A stretch of DNA of 64,000 nt. It comes from Streptomyces sp. SS1-1 (GTDB lineage: Bacteria; Actinomycetota; Actinomycetes; Streptomycetales; Streptomycetaceae). Made by a program: the position numbers and the translations under genes. Below are positions 8,264 to 16,337 of the stretch, piece by piece. Location of the stretch: the NCBI RefSeq assembly GCF_008973465.1, contig NZ_WBXN01000004.1:6798501-6862500 (forward strand), written 5' to 3'. Under the pieces are notes generated by a model that made no database searches, was not told the origin of the DNA, and was given only the letters and a program-made list of their open reading frames with translations. How positions within the stretch are numbered: the first letter of the stretch is position 1; each line of letters starts with the position of its first letter.

Positions 8264-8986
8264 ATGGGTGACAGCCAGACCTGGACGGCCGCTCCTTCCG
8301 CGGCGCAACGGGCCCGCTCGGTGCTCGCCGCCGCGTGGTCCTGCGCGGTGACGGCGGAGGGCTGCCGGGAGGAGCTCGTCGGCGCGCACCGGGTGGCCGG
8401 GGACGGGCGGCTCCTGCTGGCCGTGCCGGAGGACAGCGCCCTGCGCACGGCCGCGATCTGCGCGCCCCGCGGGGAGCCGTCCGCCGTCCTGGAGTTCGCC
8501 GACGTCGCCCCCGTGCCCGTGCGGACCCGGATCCGCGCCCGGCTCTGGCTCTCCGGCTGGTTCACCTCCGAGGGCGACGAACTCGCCTTCCGGCCCGCGC
8601 GGGTGGTGCTGCGCCGGGCCTCCGGACCCGAGGTCGTCGACCTCGCCGAGTTCGCCGAGGCGGAGCCCGACCCGCTGGCCGGGGCGGAGGCCCGGCTGCT
8701 CACCCATCTCGCCGACTGCCACCCGGACGCCGTGGAGCGCCTCACCCGGCTCGTCGACCCCGGCAGCCTGCACGCCGCCGTCCGCGTGCGGCCCCTCGCG
8801 GTCGACCGGCACGGCCTGACCCTGCGGATCGAACGCCTCCGCACCCACGGCGACGTACGCCTGACCTTCCACCGGCCCGCCGACGACCTCGCCCAGCTCA
8901 CCGAACGCGTCCACGCCCTGCTCGCCCAGGCCGCCGCCGGCTGCCCGCGGACCCTACAGCGGCAGCGCGCAGACGGCGACGGGTGA
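8264..8986 (+). CDS. DUF2470 domain protein, probably haem/iron utilisation
   Basis: 240-residue protein with GAGGAGG 6 bases before the ATG. The N-terminal half (CAVTAEGCREELVGAH..., LLLAVPEDSALRTAAICAPRGEPSAVLEFADVAPVPVRTRIRARLWLSGW) resembles the flavin-reductase/split-barrel-like part of the haem-utilisation family, and the C-terminal 80 residues (LLTHLADCHPDAVERLTRL, LTFHRPADDLAQLTERVHALLAQA) are the DUF2470 domain. Family proteins bind haem or help its breakdown. The iron box directly upstream supports a role in iron limitation. Its 3' end overlaps the convergent lactonase-like gene by 33 bases. Confidence 0.78.
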   Translation: MGDSQTWTAAPSAAQRARSVLAAAWSCAVTAEGCREELVGAHRVAGDGRLLLAVPEDSALRTAAICAPRGEPSAVLEFADVAPVPVRTRIRARLWLSGWFTSEGDELAFRPARVVLRRASGPEVVDLAEFAEAEPDPLAGAEARLLTHLADCHPDAVERLTRLVDPGSLHAAVRVRPLAVDRHGLTLRIERLRTHGDVRLTFHRPADDLAQLTERVHALLAQAAAGCPRTLQRQRADGDG

Positions 8987-10165
8987 CGCGAACGGCTCAC
9001 CCGCGAGGCGCAGCCCGCCGTCCGCCGCATCGACCTGGAAGACGGCGACCGTGCCCGACTTCTGGTTCGCGGCGAAGAGCAGGGACCCGTCCGGGGACAG
9101 CGCGATCTGACGCGGGAAGTCCCCGCCGGCCGGCACCGTGCCGAGCAGCCGCAGCCGGGCGCCGTCCTCCTCCACGGCGTAGCGCGCGAGGCTGTCGTGC
9201 CCCCGGTTGGCCAGCCACGCGTGCCGCCCGTCCGGCGCGACCGCGACCTGCGCCGGGTAGTTCATGCCCGAGCCCGACCCCGTGCCCTGCCCCGGACCGA
9301 TCGTCAGCCGGCCCGTCGCCGGGTCGTACGCGCAGACGGCGACGGTGTCGTCGACCTCGTTCGCCAGATAGGCGTACCGCCCGCCCGGATGGAACGTCAG
9401 ATGGCGCGGCCCCGCACCCGGCGCGGCCCGCGCCCGGGAGACCTCCGTGAGCTTCCCGGCGTCCGTGTCGAGCCGGTAGGTGTACACCGTGTCCGTGCCC
9501 AGGTCGACGGCGAGCACATGGCGGCCGTCCGGGCTCGTGACGATCTGGTGGGCGTGCGGACCGTCCTGGTCCGGACCCGGCGGCGGGGACGAGTGCGTGA
9601 CCAGATCGCTGCGCTCCCCGAGCGCCCCCGACGCCTCGATCGGGTGGACGGCCACACTGCCCGTACCGTAGTTGGCGCTCAGCAGCCACCGCCCGCCCGG
9701 ATGCACCGACAGATGGCAGGGCGCCGAGCCGCCGGTGCCGCGGCTCCCCAGCACCTTCCGGTCGGCCAGGCGCACGGCGGTCACCTGGCCGTCGTCGCGC
9801 TCGCCGACCGCGTACAGCGTGCGCCCGTCCGGATGGACGGCCAGATACGACGGATCGGGCACGCCCTCGACCGTCCCGCCGCCCGTGACCCGGCCCGTGA
9901 CCGGGTCGTACGTGGCGACGCCGATGCCCCGGCCCCCGCCGTCGGTGGAGGTGTAGGTGCCGAGGTACAGCGGGCGCGGCCCCGAGGGCGCGCGGCTCTC
10001 GCCCTGCGGGCTCGGACGGGTCCCCGGGGCCGACGCCCGCGCGGCCGATGGGTTCGCGGGGGCGGGCGTGCCGTCGCAGCCCGTCACCGCCGGCAGGGCC
10101 GCGCCGGCGGCCGTCCCCGCGAGCGCCCCGACGAACCGGCGCCTGCTCAGCCCACCCGTGCCCAT
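8954..10165 (-). CDS. Tat-exported lipoprotein, lactonase family seven-bladed beta-propeller
   Basis: 403 residues. The N-terminus has a twin-arginine signal (LSRRRFVGALAGTAAGAALP) ending in the lipobox AVTGC, Cys 30, so it is a Tat-dependent surface lipoprotein. The rest is the 6-phosphogluconolactonase/YbhE-type propeller: repeated blades with GPRHLTFHPGGRYAYLANE, DQDGPHAHQIVTSPDGRHVLAVDLG and FPRQIALSPDGSLLFAANQ. True Pgl enzymes are cytoplasmic; an extracellular relative may act on other lactones or sugars, or bind only. GAGGTGGG precedes the ATG. Fold and export are secure, the activity is not. Confidence 0.83.
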   Translation of the reverse strand: MGTGGLSRRRFVGALAGTAAGAALPAVTGCDGTPAPANPSAARASAPGTRPSPQGESRAPSGPRPLYLGTYTSTDGGGRGIGVATYDPVTGRVTGGGTVEGVPDPSYLAVHPDGRTLYAVGERDDGQVTAVRLADRKVLGSRGTGGSAPCHLSVHPGGRWLLSANYGTGSVAVHPIEASGALGERSDLVTHSSPPPGPDQDGPHAHQIVTSPDGRHVLAVDLGTDTVYTYRLDTDAGKLTEVSRARAAPGAGPRHLTFHPGGRYAYLANEVDDTVAVCAYDPATGRLTIGPGQGTGSGSGMNYPAQVAVAPDGRHAWLANRGHDSLARYAVEEDGARLRLLGTVPAGGDFPRQIALSPDGSLLFAANQKSGTVAVFQVDAADGGLRLAGEPFASPVAVCALPL

Positions 10166-10266
10166 GTCCCACCTCAGGTCGTCGCTCGTCGTGGCCGCCC
10201 GGCCACCTTGGCGCGCGGCCGCCGCCCGGCGCAAGGACGGCACCGGCCGCCGCGCGCGTCGCACGC

Positions 10267-11517
10267 CTACCGGGAGCGCCCGCTCACCCCGGTACGGCTC
10301 CACAGCTTCTCCTGCACTCCCATGCGCTCCCGCATCCGGGTCAGCCGCGGCATCCTGGCACGCTGCTCCTGCGACACGCGGTCCAGCTCCTCCAGCAGCC
10401 GGCGGGAGCGGTGCTCGGTGTTCATCTCGTCGATGATCCGGTTCACCTCGGTGAGGACGGCGCCGTACAGCTGCCAGTGCTCGGGCCGGCGCGTCGCCTC
10501 CTCGCGCAGCAGCGGGGCGAGCCGGTCACGGGTGCCGGCCGCCGTGTGCAGCTCCGCCGACAGCCGGGACTCCGCCGCGTCGGCGTTGCTGCTGACATGC
10601 GTGGTGACCAGGACCGCGAAGCTGACCACCGCGTCGGCGATCTCGGAGAGCAACTGGTCGAGGACCGCGCCCGTCTCCTTCTCGAACAGCGAGTCCGGCT
10701 CGCGGTCCTTGGCGAGGTCGGTGAGGGTGCGGGCGAGGACGCGCAGCACCACCGTGCAGATCTCCAGGGTGTCGAGCCCCGTGCGCAGCACCACCCGGTG
10801 CAGCAGGCCCTCGCGGACGCGTGGGTTCAGCCGCAGGCTGTCCTCGGCCTGCCGGAGCGCCGCGTCCACCTCGATGATGTCGTGGTCGAGGCGGCGCGCC
10901 TCGTGCAGCCGGGCCGCCGCCTGCTCGTACGGCTGCCGGCCCGCCGCCTCCTCGCCGATGCGCAGCATCAGCTGGCGCAGCCGACGGGACAGGTCCACCA
11001 GGGACTCACCGGCCTCGTCCACCCAGACGGGCGGCGCCAGCAGCAGGTTGAAACCGAGGCCGACGACGGCGCCGATCAGGGTCTCCAGCACCCGCGCCCA
11101 GGCCACGTCGCCGACGGAGGTGACGCCGAGGACCAGCATCGCGCTGATCGCGACCTCGGGGACGTACTCATGGACCCGCACCAGATGGCCGACCCCCAGG
11201 GCGGCCACGATCAGCAGCCCGAGACTCCACCAGGTCAGGCCGACCAGGAGGCTGAAGGCGATCGCCACCAGCACGCCGGCCACCACGGAGTTCACCCGGC
11301 GGATGCCGTTGGTGAGCGTGGCGTAGAAGGTGACCTGGACGACCAACAGCGCCGTCAGGGGAGCGGTCAGCGGCGCCGCCTCGGGGCTCAGGCGCAGCGC
11401 GATGACATACGCGATCGTCGCCGCGGCCGCCGACCGCAGCGTCTGCACCACCACCGGGTCCCGGAGGGCCTTGGCCAGCCGCTCGCGGGACCACCGCCCC
11501 TCACGTGCCTCACGCAT
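10267..11517 (-). CDS. FUSC/aromatic acid exporter family membrane protein
   Basis: 416-residue inner-membrane protein. About six transmembrane helices occupy the first 170 residues (AAATIAYVIALRL, LTALLVVQVTFYATL, SVVAGVLVAIAFSLLVGL, LGLLIVAALGVGHLV, AISAMLVLGVTSVG, LIGAVVGLGFNLLLAPP). A long cytoplasmic helical region follows. This is the layout of the aromatic acid exporter/fusaric acid resistance-like (ArAE) family, which extrudes aromatic carboxylates. No partner periplasmic protein is encoded nearby, as expected for a Gram-positive. Substrate unknown. The gene stands alone between the lactonase and FBP genes. Confidence 0.8.
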   Translation of the reverse strand: MREAREGRWSRERLAKALRDPVVVQTLRSAAAATIAYVIALRLSPEAAPLTAPLTALLVVQVTFYATLTNGIRRVNSVVAGVLVAIAFSLLVGLTWWSLGLLIVAALGVGHLVRVHEYVPEVAISAMLVLGVTSVGDVAWARVLETLIGAVVGLGFNLLLAPPVWVDEAGESLVDLSRRLRQLMLRIGEEAAGRQPYEQAAARLHEARRLDHDIIEVDAALRQAEDSLRLNPRVREGLLHRVVLRTGLDTLEICTVVLRVLARTLTDLAKDREPDSLFEKETGAVLDQLLSEIADAVVSFAVLVTTHVSSNADAAESRLSAELHTAAGTRDRLAPLLREEATRRPEHWQLYGAVLTEVNRIIDEMNTEHRSRRLLEELDRVSQEQRARMPRLTRMRERMGVQEKLWSRTGVSGRSR

Positions 11518-11691
11518 CCTTGGGCTGTTCCCCTCTCACCGGCCCCGCACACCGCTTACGGATCATGATGTTCCGCGCGGAACCCCAGGGTGGTCGCAGG
11601 GGCCGGGCCACAGCAAGGAGCGGGGCCGGTGGCCGCCGACACCCGGCCCGCAGGTCGGCCGAACGGGCTCACGGGGGAGCGGGGCGAGGGT

Positions 11692-12186
11692 TCAGGCGTC
11701 CAGCTTGTCGAGGAAGGCGTGCAGGTTCGCGGTGGTGCGGGCGATCTGCTCCTCCAGGGTCAGGCTCTCCTCGAACCGCCCGCCCGACGCGGGCACCTTC
11801 TTGCCGCGCAGGTACAGCGAACAGGCCAGGTCGGTGCACATGTACAGGCCGACCGAGTTGCCCTCGCGCCCGGCGGGCCCCGCCTTGCGGGCCGTCATCA
11901 GGGAGACACCCCCGCCCGGGTGGGTCGTCAGGCACAGGGAGCACAGGCTGCGGTGCGTGAACCCGCGCTGCTGCGACGGGAAGCGCAGGCTGATGCCGAC
12001 CGGCCGCCCCGCGCGCTCGGCGACGAGATAGCTGCGGTCGGGGGCCCCGGGCTCGCGCCAGCCGAGGAAGTCGAGATCGTCCCAGGGACGTTCGTCCAGG
12101 TCGCGGGGGACCGACAGACGCTTGGCCTCGCCCTTGGAGCAGTTGACGAACGAAGCGCGGATCTCCGCCTCGGTGAGCGACCTCAT
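11692..12186 (-). CDS. FBP (EF-G-binding, FusB-like) treble-clef zinc-finger protein
   Basis: 164 residues, a good match in layout to the FBP C-terminal treble-clef family: a helical N-terminus (LTEAEIRASFVNCSKGEAKRL), a strand region (PDRSYLVAERAGRPVGISLRF), then four zinc ligands in CSLC...CTDLAC, with the conserved run SLYLRGKK and a C-terminal helix EEQIARTTANLHAFLDKL. The family includes FusB-type proteins that bind elongation factor G and rescue stalled ribosomes; whether this one does is inference. A striking set of CTAGG inverted repeats lies just upstream. Confidence 0.78.
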   Translation of the reverse strand: MRSLTEAEIRASFVNCSKGEAKRLSVPRDLDERPWDDLDFLGWREPGAPDRSYLVAERAGRPVGISLRFPSQQRGFTHRSLCSLCLTTHPGGGVSLMTARKAGPAGREGNSVGLYMCTDLACSLYLRGKKVPASGGRFEESLTLEEQIARTTANLHAFLDKLDA

Positions 12187-12220
12187 GGGAGCCTCCAGGG
12201 AAGGGGGAACGGAACGGTGA

Positions 12221-12239
12221 AACCTAGGGGCTCTAGGTT
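12221..12239. promoter_or_regulatory. Inverted repeat AACCTAG-N5-CTAGGTT upstream of the FBP gene
   Basis: Perfect 7-bp arms, 35-53 bases upstream of the FBP start codon. Two further related half-sites (ACCTAGGT at 12243-12250, then TTAGG) follow immediately, so four CTAGG-like units lie within about 35 bases. Likely a repressor or activator site; the regulator is not identified. Confidence 0.45.
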
Positions 12240-12391
12240 CTCACCTAGGTTAGGCAGGGCGGGGGTCGGGGGCCAGCGAATTTCCCCGCCGCCCGGGTCG
12301 CGGACCGGGACCCGGCCGAGCACCTGACGCCGTGGTTCACAATGGAGGCGGATCCATCGGGGCGGGAAACGGCAGGTCGGAAGGGAGCCGC

Positions 12392-13666
12392 ATGGCGGGG
12401 CGGAACGGGCGAACGGTACGGGACCTCAGACGGGGCAACCGTACGGCCGTACTCCAGCGCCTCTACTTCGACGGCCCCCTCAGCCGCTTCGAACTCGGCC
12501 CGGCGACCGGCCTCAGCTCCGGTTCGATCAGCAACGTCGTCGCGGAGCTGATCGGCGACGGCCTGGTCGAGGAGGCCGGCAGCGTCGACTCCGACGGCGG
12601 CCGGCCCCGCATCCTGCTGCGGGTCGCCCCCGGCAGCGGCCACATGATCGGCGTCGACGTCGGCGAGACCCGGGTGCGGGTCGGCCTCTTCGACCTCACC
12701 CTCACCGAACTCGCCCGCGCCGAACGCCCGCTGGAGCAGCAGCGCTACGAGGTCGACGGCATCGTCCGCCATGTGCGGGACGGCGTCACCGAGGTCCTCG
12801 AAGGCGCCGGGATCGGCCCCGGACGGCTCCTCGGCGTCGGCATAGGAGTCCCCGGCATCGTCGAACGCACCCCGGCCCTCGGTGCCGTGGTGCACGGCCA
12901 GACCATCGGCTGGGACGCCGTCCCGCTGGAGCGGCTGCTGCGCGACGGCTCGGAACTCCCCGACAGCGTCCCCTACTTCATCGACAACGGCGCCCGGACG
13001 CTCGGCCAGGCCGAGATGTGGTTCGGCGCCGGCCGCGGCGCCGGGAACGCGCTGGTCGTCCTCTTCGGCTCCGGCGTCGGCGCCTGCCTGGTCACCCCGG
13101 AGGTGGAGCACGGGCGGGCCGTCGAGTGGGGCCATCTGACGGTTCGGGTGCGCGGCCGGCGCTGCCGCTGCGGCGCCCTGGGCTGCCTGGAGGCGTACGC
13201 GGGCGCCGAGTCGCTGCTCGCCCGCTGGATCGAGGCCGGCGGCAGCGCCCCGCCGGGAGCCGACGAGGAGACCGCGCTGTCCGCGATGCTGTCCGGCGCC
13301 TACCCGGCCGACGGCGGCCCGGCCGACCCGGTGGCGCTCGCCGTGCTGGACGAGACCGCCGAGTACGTCGGCGCGGGCCTGTCCGACCTGATCAACCTCT
13401 TCCAGCCGGAACGCATCCTGATCGGCGGCTGGGCCGGCCTCCAGCTCGGCACCCGCTTCCTGCCCGCCGTCCGCCGTCACGCCGCCTCCTACTCGCTGCG
13501 GCACCCGGCGGAGAAGGTCGGCATCGAACTGGGCCGGCTCGGCCCGGACGCGGTGACCGTCGGCGCCGCGATCCTGCCGCTCGCCGACTTCTTCGCGCAC
13601 GGCGGGCGCCGCCCCGGCCCCGTGCCGGAGTCCGGCGGCAGCCCGGCCCGGTCCGTGCCGCGCTGA
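12392..13666 (+). CDS. ROK family transcriptional regulator
   Basis: 424 residues. An N-terminal winged helix-turn-helix (residues 15-62: NRTAVLQRLYFDGPLSRFEL, GLSSGSISNVVAELI) is joined to a ROK sugar-kinase-like domain with the ATP-binding start GVDVGETRVRVGLFD and the ROK zinc motif CRCGALGCLE preceded by EWGHL. Such proteins are sugar-responsive repressors; fusion with the winged helix argues against a free glucokinase role. Start taken at the ATG preceded by GGGAG; the frame is open from 12332 but that part has no family match. No obvious target operon adjoins, so a distant or self target is likely. Confidence 0.85.
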   Translation: MAGRNGRTVRDLRRGNRTAVLQRLYFDGPLSRFELGPATGLSSGSISNVVAELIGDGLVEEAGSVDSDGGRPRILLRVAPGSGHMIGVDVGETRVRVGLFDLTLTELARAERPLEQQRYEVDGIVRHVRDGVTEVLEGAGIGPGRLLGVGIGVPGIVERTPALGAVVHGQTIGWDAVPLERLLRDGSELPDSVPYFIDNGARTLGQAEMWFGAGRGAGNALVVLFGSGVGACLVTPEVEHGRAVEWGHLTVRVRGRRCRCGALGCLEAYAGAESLLARWIEAGGSAPPGADEETALSAMLSGAYPADGGPADPVALAVLDETAEYVGAGLSDLINLFQPERILIGGWAGLQLGTRFLPAVRRHAASYSLRHPAEKVGIELGRLGPDAVTVGAAILPLADFFAHGGRRPGPVPESGGSPARSVPR

Positions 13667-13722
13667 CGTTTGCCGAGGCCGCGGGACGGTACTCGCAGCG
13701 TCCGACACGCGGGAGGCGCACC

Positions 13723-13968
13723 ATGGACGACCATCGCCGAGAGGCACCCGGCGAGAGCCCGGACCCGATCCCCAGGGACCTGCCGGACCAGCAGGCCCGC
13801 GACGGAGAGGACCCGTGGGAGGTGCCCGCCGGGCCCACCCGCGACGCCTCCGAGTCCGAGTCCGACGACGTCCCGGACACGGACGAGGCGGGCACGGGCC
13901 GGCAGGGCGAGCCCCAGACCGGCGCGGTCCACCCCGAGCACCCGGCCCCGGAGGAGCCGGCGGACTGA
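13723..13968 (+). CDS. Small acidic, disordered hypothetical protein
   Basis: 81 residues, rich in Asp, Glu, Pro and Ser, with no hydrophobic core (for example ESESDDVPDTDEAG). A good GGGAGG site lies upstream of the ATG, which supports expression. Proteins of this kind are common in Streptomyces and have no assigned function. It lies between the ROK gene and a convergent epimerase gene. Confidence 0.6.
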   Translation: MDDHRREAPGESPDPIPRDLPDQQARDGEDPWEVPAGPTRDASESESDDVPDTDEAGTGRQGEPQTGAVHPEHPAPEEPAD

Positions 13969-13988
13969 TCCACCCGGCGCCGTCCGTC

Positions 13989-15017
13989 TCAGCCGACCTT
14001 CCGGCCCCGGAGGTTGGCCGTGTCCGCGCCCGCTCCCTCCCGCAGGCCCCCCAGGAACTCCTCGAGCACCTCGGGCGCCGTGCGGGACGGCTCCCAGCCC
14101 AGTTCCGAGCGGGCCCGGGAACAGTCCATCAGCGGCACCCTCAGCACCGCGTCGAACAGGTGCGGGGACGCCGGCAGCAGCCGCAGCCCCCACGCGGCGG
14201 CGATCGCCGAGCGGGCCGCCGTACGGGGGAGGCGGACCGTACGGGCACCGAGCATCCCGGCCAGCAGCTCCGCGTCGACCGGCGGGTCGGCCGCCAGGTT
14301 GAACGCGCCGCGCACGTCGGACTTCACGGCGAGCCGGTAGGCGTGCGCCGCGTCGTCGGTGTGCAGGGCCTGGACCCGCAGCCCGGGGACATCGGGCAGG
14401 AACGGCAGCACGTCGGGCCGCAGCAGGGGGCCCGGCAGATAGCGGCCGCCGAAGATCCGCCGCTGCTCGCTCGCGGACGCGCGCTTGAACAGGAACGCCG
14501 GCCGCATCCGCACCACCCGGACCTCGGGGTGCTCCCGCTCGAAGATGTCGAGGTTCCGCTCCAGGTACGCCTTCTCCCGGCAGTACGCGGCGTCCGGCCA
14601 GCCGTGCGTCGGCCACGACTCGTCGACGGGATGGTCCTTCGGGCCCGGCGAGTACGCGCCGACCGACGAGGCGTGGATCAGCGCGGGCACCTTGGCCTCC
14701 GCCACCGCCTCGTACACCCGCAGGCTGCCCAGCACGTTGGTGCGCCAGGTCGTCGCCGGGTCGTGCGTCGGCTGGAAGGCCCAGGCCAGATGGACGACGG
14801 CGTCGGCACCGGCGAAGACCCGCGCGAGGTCCGTGTTCCGCGACGCCAGGTCGGCCGCCGTCCACTCGGTCTTCGCCGGCCCCACGTCGGGTTTCCGGCG
14901 GGCGAGGCCCACGATTGACCCGACCTCCGGGTCCTCCGCGAGGAGCCGCACCACGCTCGTGCCGACGTTGCCGGTGGCTCCGGTGACCACGATCCTGCGT
15001 TCCGGTCCGCTGCTCAC
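13989..15017 (-). CDS. NAD-dependent epimerase/dehydratase (extended SDR)
   Basis: 342 residues with the Rossmann fingerprint VTGATGNVGTSVVR at the N-terminus, DLA/DAVVHLAW, and an SSVGAYSPG...YCREK region that holds the catalytic Ser and Tyr-x-x-x-Lys (AYCREKAYLER). Similar proteins act on nucleotide sugars or other carbonyl substrates, but no pathway partner adjoins. GTG start with GGAGGAG upstream. The C-terminus ELGWEPSRTAPEVLEEFL is the usual end of the family. Confidence 0.83.
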   Translation of the reverse strand: MSSGPERRIVVTGATGNVGTSVVRLLAEDPEVGSIVGLARRKPDVGPAKTEWTAADLASRNTDLARVFAGADAVVHLAWAFQPTHDPATTWRTNVLGSLRVYEAVAEAKVPALIHASSVGAYSPGPKDHPVDESWPTHGWPDAAYCREKAYLERNLDIFEREHPEVRVVRMRPAFLFKRASASEQRRIFGGRYLPGPLLRPDVLPFLPDVPGLRVQALHTDDAAHAYRLAVKSDVRGAFNLAADPPVDAELLAGMLGARTVRLPRTAARSAIAAAWGLRLLPASPHLFDAVLRVPLMDCSRARSELGWEPSRTAPEVLEEFLGGLREGAGADTANLRGRKVG

Positions 15018-15083
15018 CTGCGGCTCCTCCCGGACGGTGGGGGCGGGAGCGCCCGAGTACCCCGTCCGGCCGGTCGCACGCCG

Positions 15084-16046
15084 TCAGCCGGCGAAGGCGT
15101 CCACGCCGGTCAGCTCCGCCGACAGGGCCCACAGCCGGGCCGCCTGCTCGGGGTCGGTCGCCCAGTCCTTCACCCCGACGCGCTCGCCGTCGGCGGGGGC
15201 CGGCTCGGCGACCTCGCAGTCCTCCAGGTAGAGGCCGCCCAGGCCCGCCAGCCGGGGCGAGGTCGCCGCCCACACCTGGGTCGCGGCGCCCTGCTCGGGC
15301 GTCTTGAAGCCGGGCTGGGGGATCTCGTTGCCGTCCTCGTCGATCCAGCCGTTGGCGATCATCTCCTCGCGGGGGAGATGCCGCTGGAGGGGCGTGAGGA
15401 TGCCGCCGGGGTGGAGCGAGAAGGCCCGGACCCCGCGGTCGGCCCCGAGCAGGTCGAGGTGGACGGCGAACAGGGCGTTCGCGGTCTTCGCCTGCCCATA
15501 GGCCTGCCACTTGTCGTAGCCCCGGCGCCACTGGACGTCGTCCCAGCGGACGCCGGAGTAGTGGTGGGCGCGCGAGGACACCGACACCACGCGGGCGCCG
15601 CCCGGCTCGATCGCCGGCCACAGCCGGTTGACCAGGGCGAAGTGCCCGAGGTGGTTGGTGGCGAACTGGGCCTCCCAGCCGGGTCCGACCCGGGTCTCCG
15701 GGCAGGCCATGATGCCGGCGCTGTCGATCATGATGTCGATCGTCCGGCCGCCTGCCAGGAACCGTTCGGCGAAGCCGCGGACGCTGTCCTGGTCCGCCAG
15801 GTCGAGTTCGTCCACCTCGACGCCGTCCATCCCGGCCAGCGCCTCCTCGGCGGTGGACCGGCGGCGGGCGGGGACGACGACGTGGGCGCCCGCGCGGGTC
15901 AGGGCCCGGGTGGTCTCCAGGCCGATCCCGGAGTAGCCGCCCGTGACGATCGCGAGCTTCCCGGTGAGATCGATGCCCGCGAGGACCTCGTCCGCGGTGC
16001 TGGTCGCTCCGAAGCCGGAGCCGATCTTGTGCTGTGCAGTGCTCAT
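15084..16046 (-). CDS. Short-chain dehydrogenase/reductase
   Basis: 320-residue oxidoreductase. Cofactor motif VTGGYSGIGLETTRAL, NHLGHF (the NxxG-type motif of WWOX/retinol dehydrogenase-like SDRs), SVSSRAHH and the catalytic YGQAKTANALFA (YxxxK) are all visible. The start ATG is leaderless, 7 bases after TAGCGT, so the longer upstream frame is not used. The promoter has a 19-bp spacer with a dyad, the architecture of a MerR-controlled promoter (see that entry). Substrate unknown; likely a broad-range carbonyl reductase induced by a toxic compound. Confidence 0.86.
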   Translation of the reverse strand: MSTAQHKIGSGFGATSTADEVLAGIDLTGKLAIVTGGYSGIGLETTRALTRAGAHVVVPARRRSTAEEALAGMDGVEVDELDLADQDSVRGFAERFLAGGRTIDIMIDSAGIMACPETRVGPGWEAQFATNHLGHFALVNRLWPAIEPGGARVVSVSSRAHHYSGVRWDDVQWRRGYDKWQAYGQAKTANALFAVHLDLLGADRGVRAFSLHPGGILTPLQRHLPREEMIANGWIDEDGNEIPQPGFKTPEQGAATQVWAATSPRLAGLGGLYLEDCEVAEPAPADGERVGVKDWATDPEQAARLWALSAELTGVDAFAG

Positions 16047-16053
16047 GTCCGGA

Positions 16054-16084
16054 ACGCTACGAATTGGAGTGCTCTCGAAGTCAA
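16054..16084 (-). promoter_or_regulatory. MerR-type promoter of the SDR gene (19-bp spacer with dyad)
   Basis: On the minus strand: -35 TTGACT (16079-16084), a 19-bp spacer and -10 TAGCGT (16054-16059), then 7 bases to the ATG. The spacer region holds the dyad TTCGAGAGCACTCCAA (16064-16079), symmetric at 12 of 16 positions. Overlong spacers with a central dyad are the hallmark of promoters activated by MerR proteins. Confidence 0.65.
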
Positions 16085-16120
16085 GCGGACGGGGGCCGGC
16101 CCGCGCCCGGACAGGAAAAA

Positions 16121-16152
16121 GCCCCGGCCGGACGGGGGATTCCGGTCGGGGC
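16121..16152 (-). terminator. Rho-independent terminator after the PHP gene
   Basis: 12-bp stem with one mismatch (GCCCCGGCCGGA against TCCGGTCGGGGC), 8-base loop, followed in the minus direction by five T residues (A-run at 16116-16120). Confidence 0.75.
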
Positions 16153-16337
16153 GTCGAGGGTGGGTGCGCATGGCGGTCGCCTCTCGGCGAAAGGCTCCAC
16201 AGGGCTTCAGCCGAACGATCTTCCCTGTGGGCGGATGGTGAGGCCCGGGGACACTGTCCCATCCGCACCCACGGCTGGTTCAACGGTGAACAAGCGGCGG
16301 ATGTTCCTGGTCCCGCCGCGTGGGGCGGTGAGGTGCG

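Noticed and set aside
13018-13722. Upstream extension of the small acidic protein
   Set aside because: The extension is a shadow of the ROK gene; the ATG at 13723 has a good ribosome binding site.
16153-16337. Small RNA in the gap between SDR and PHP genes (stem CCACAGGG / CCCTGTGG)
   Set aside because: Only one 8-bp stem with an 18-base loop and no clear promoter; the bona fide terminator at 16121-16152 explains most of the structure.
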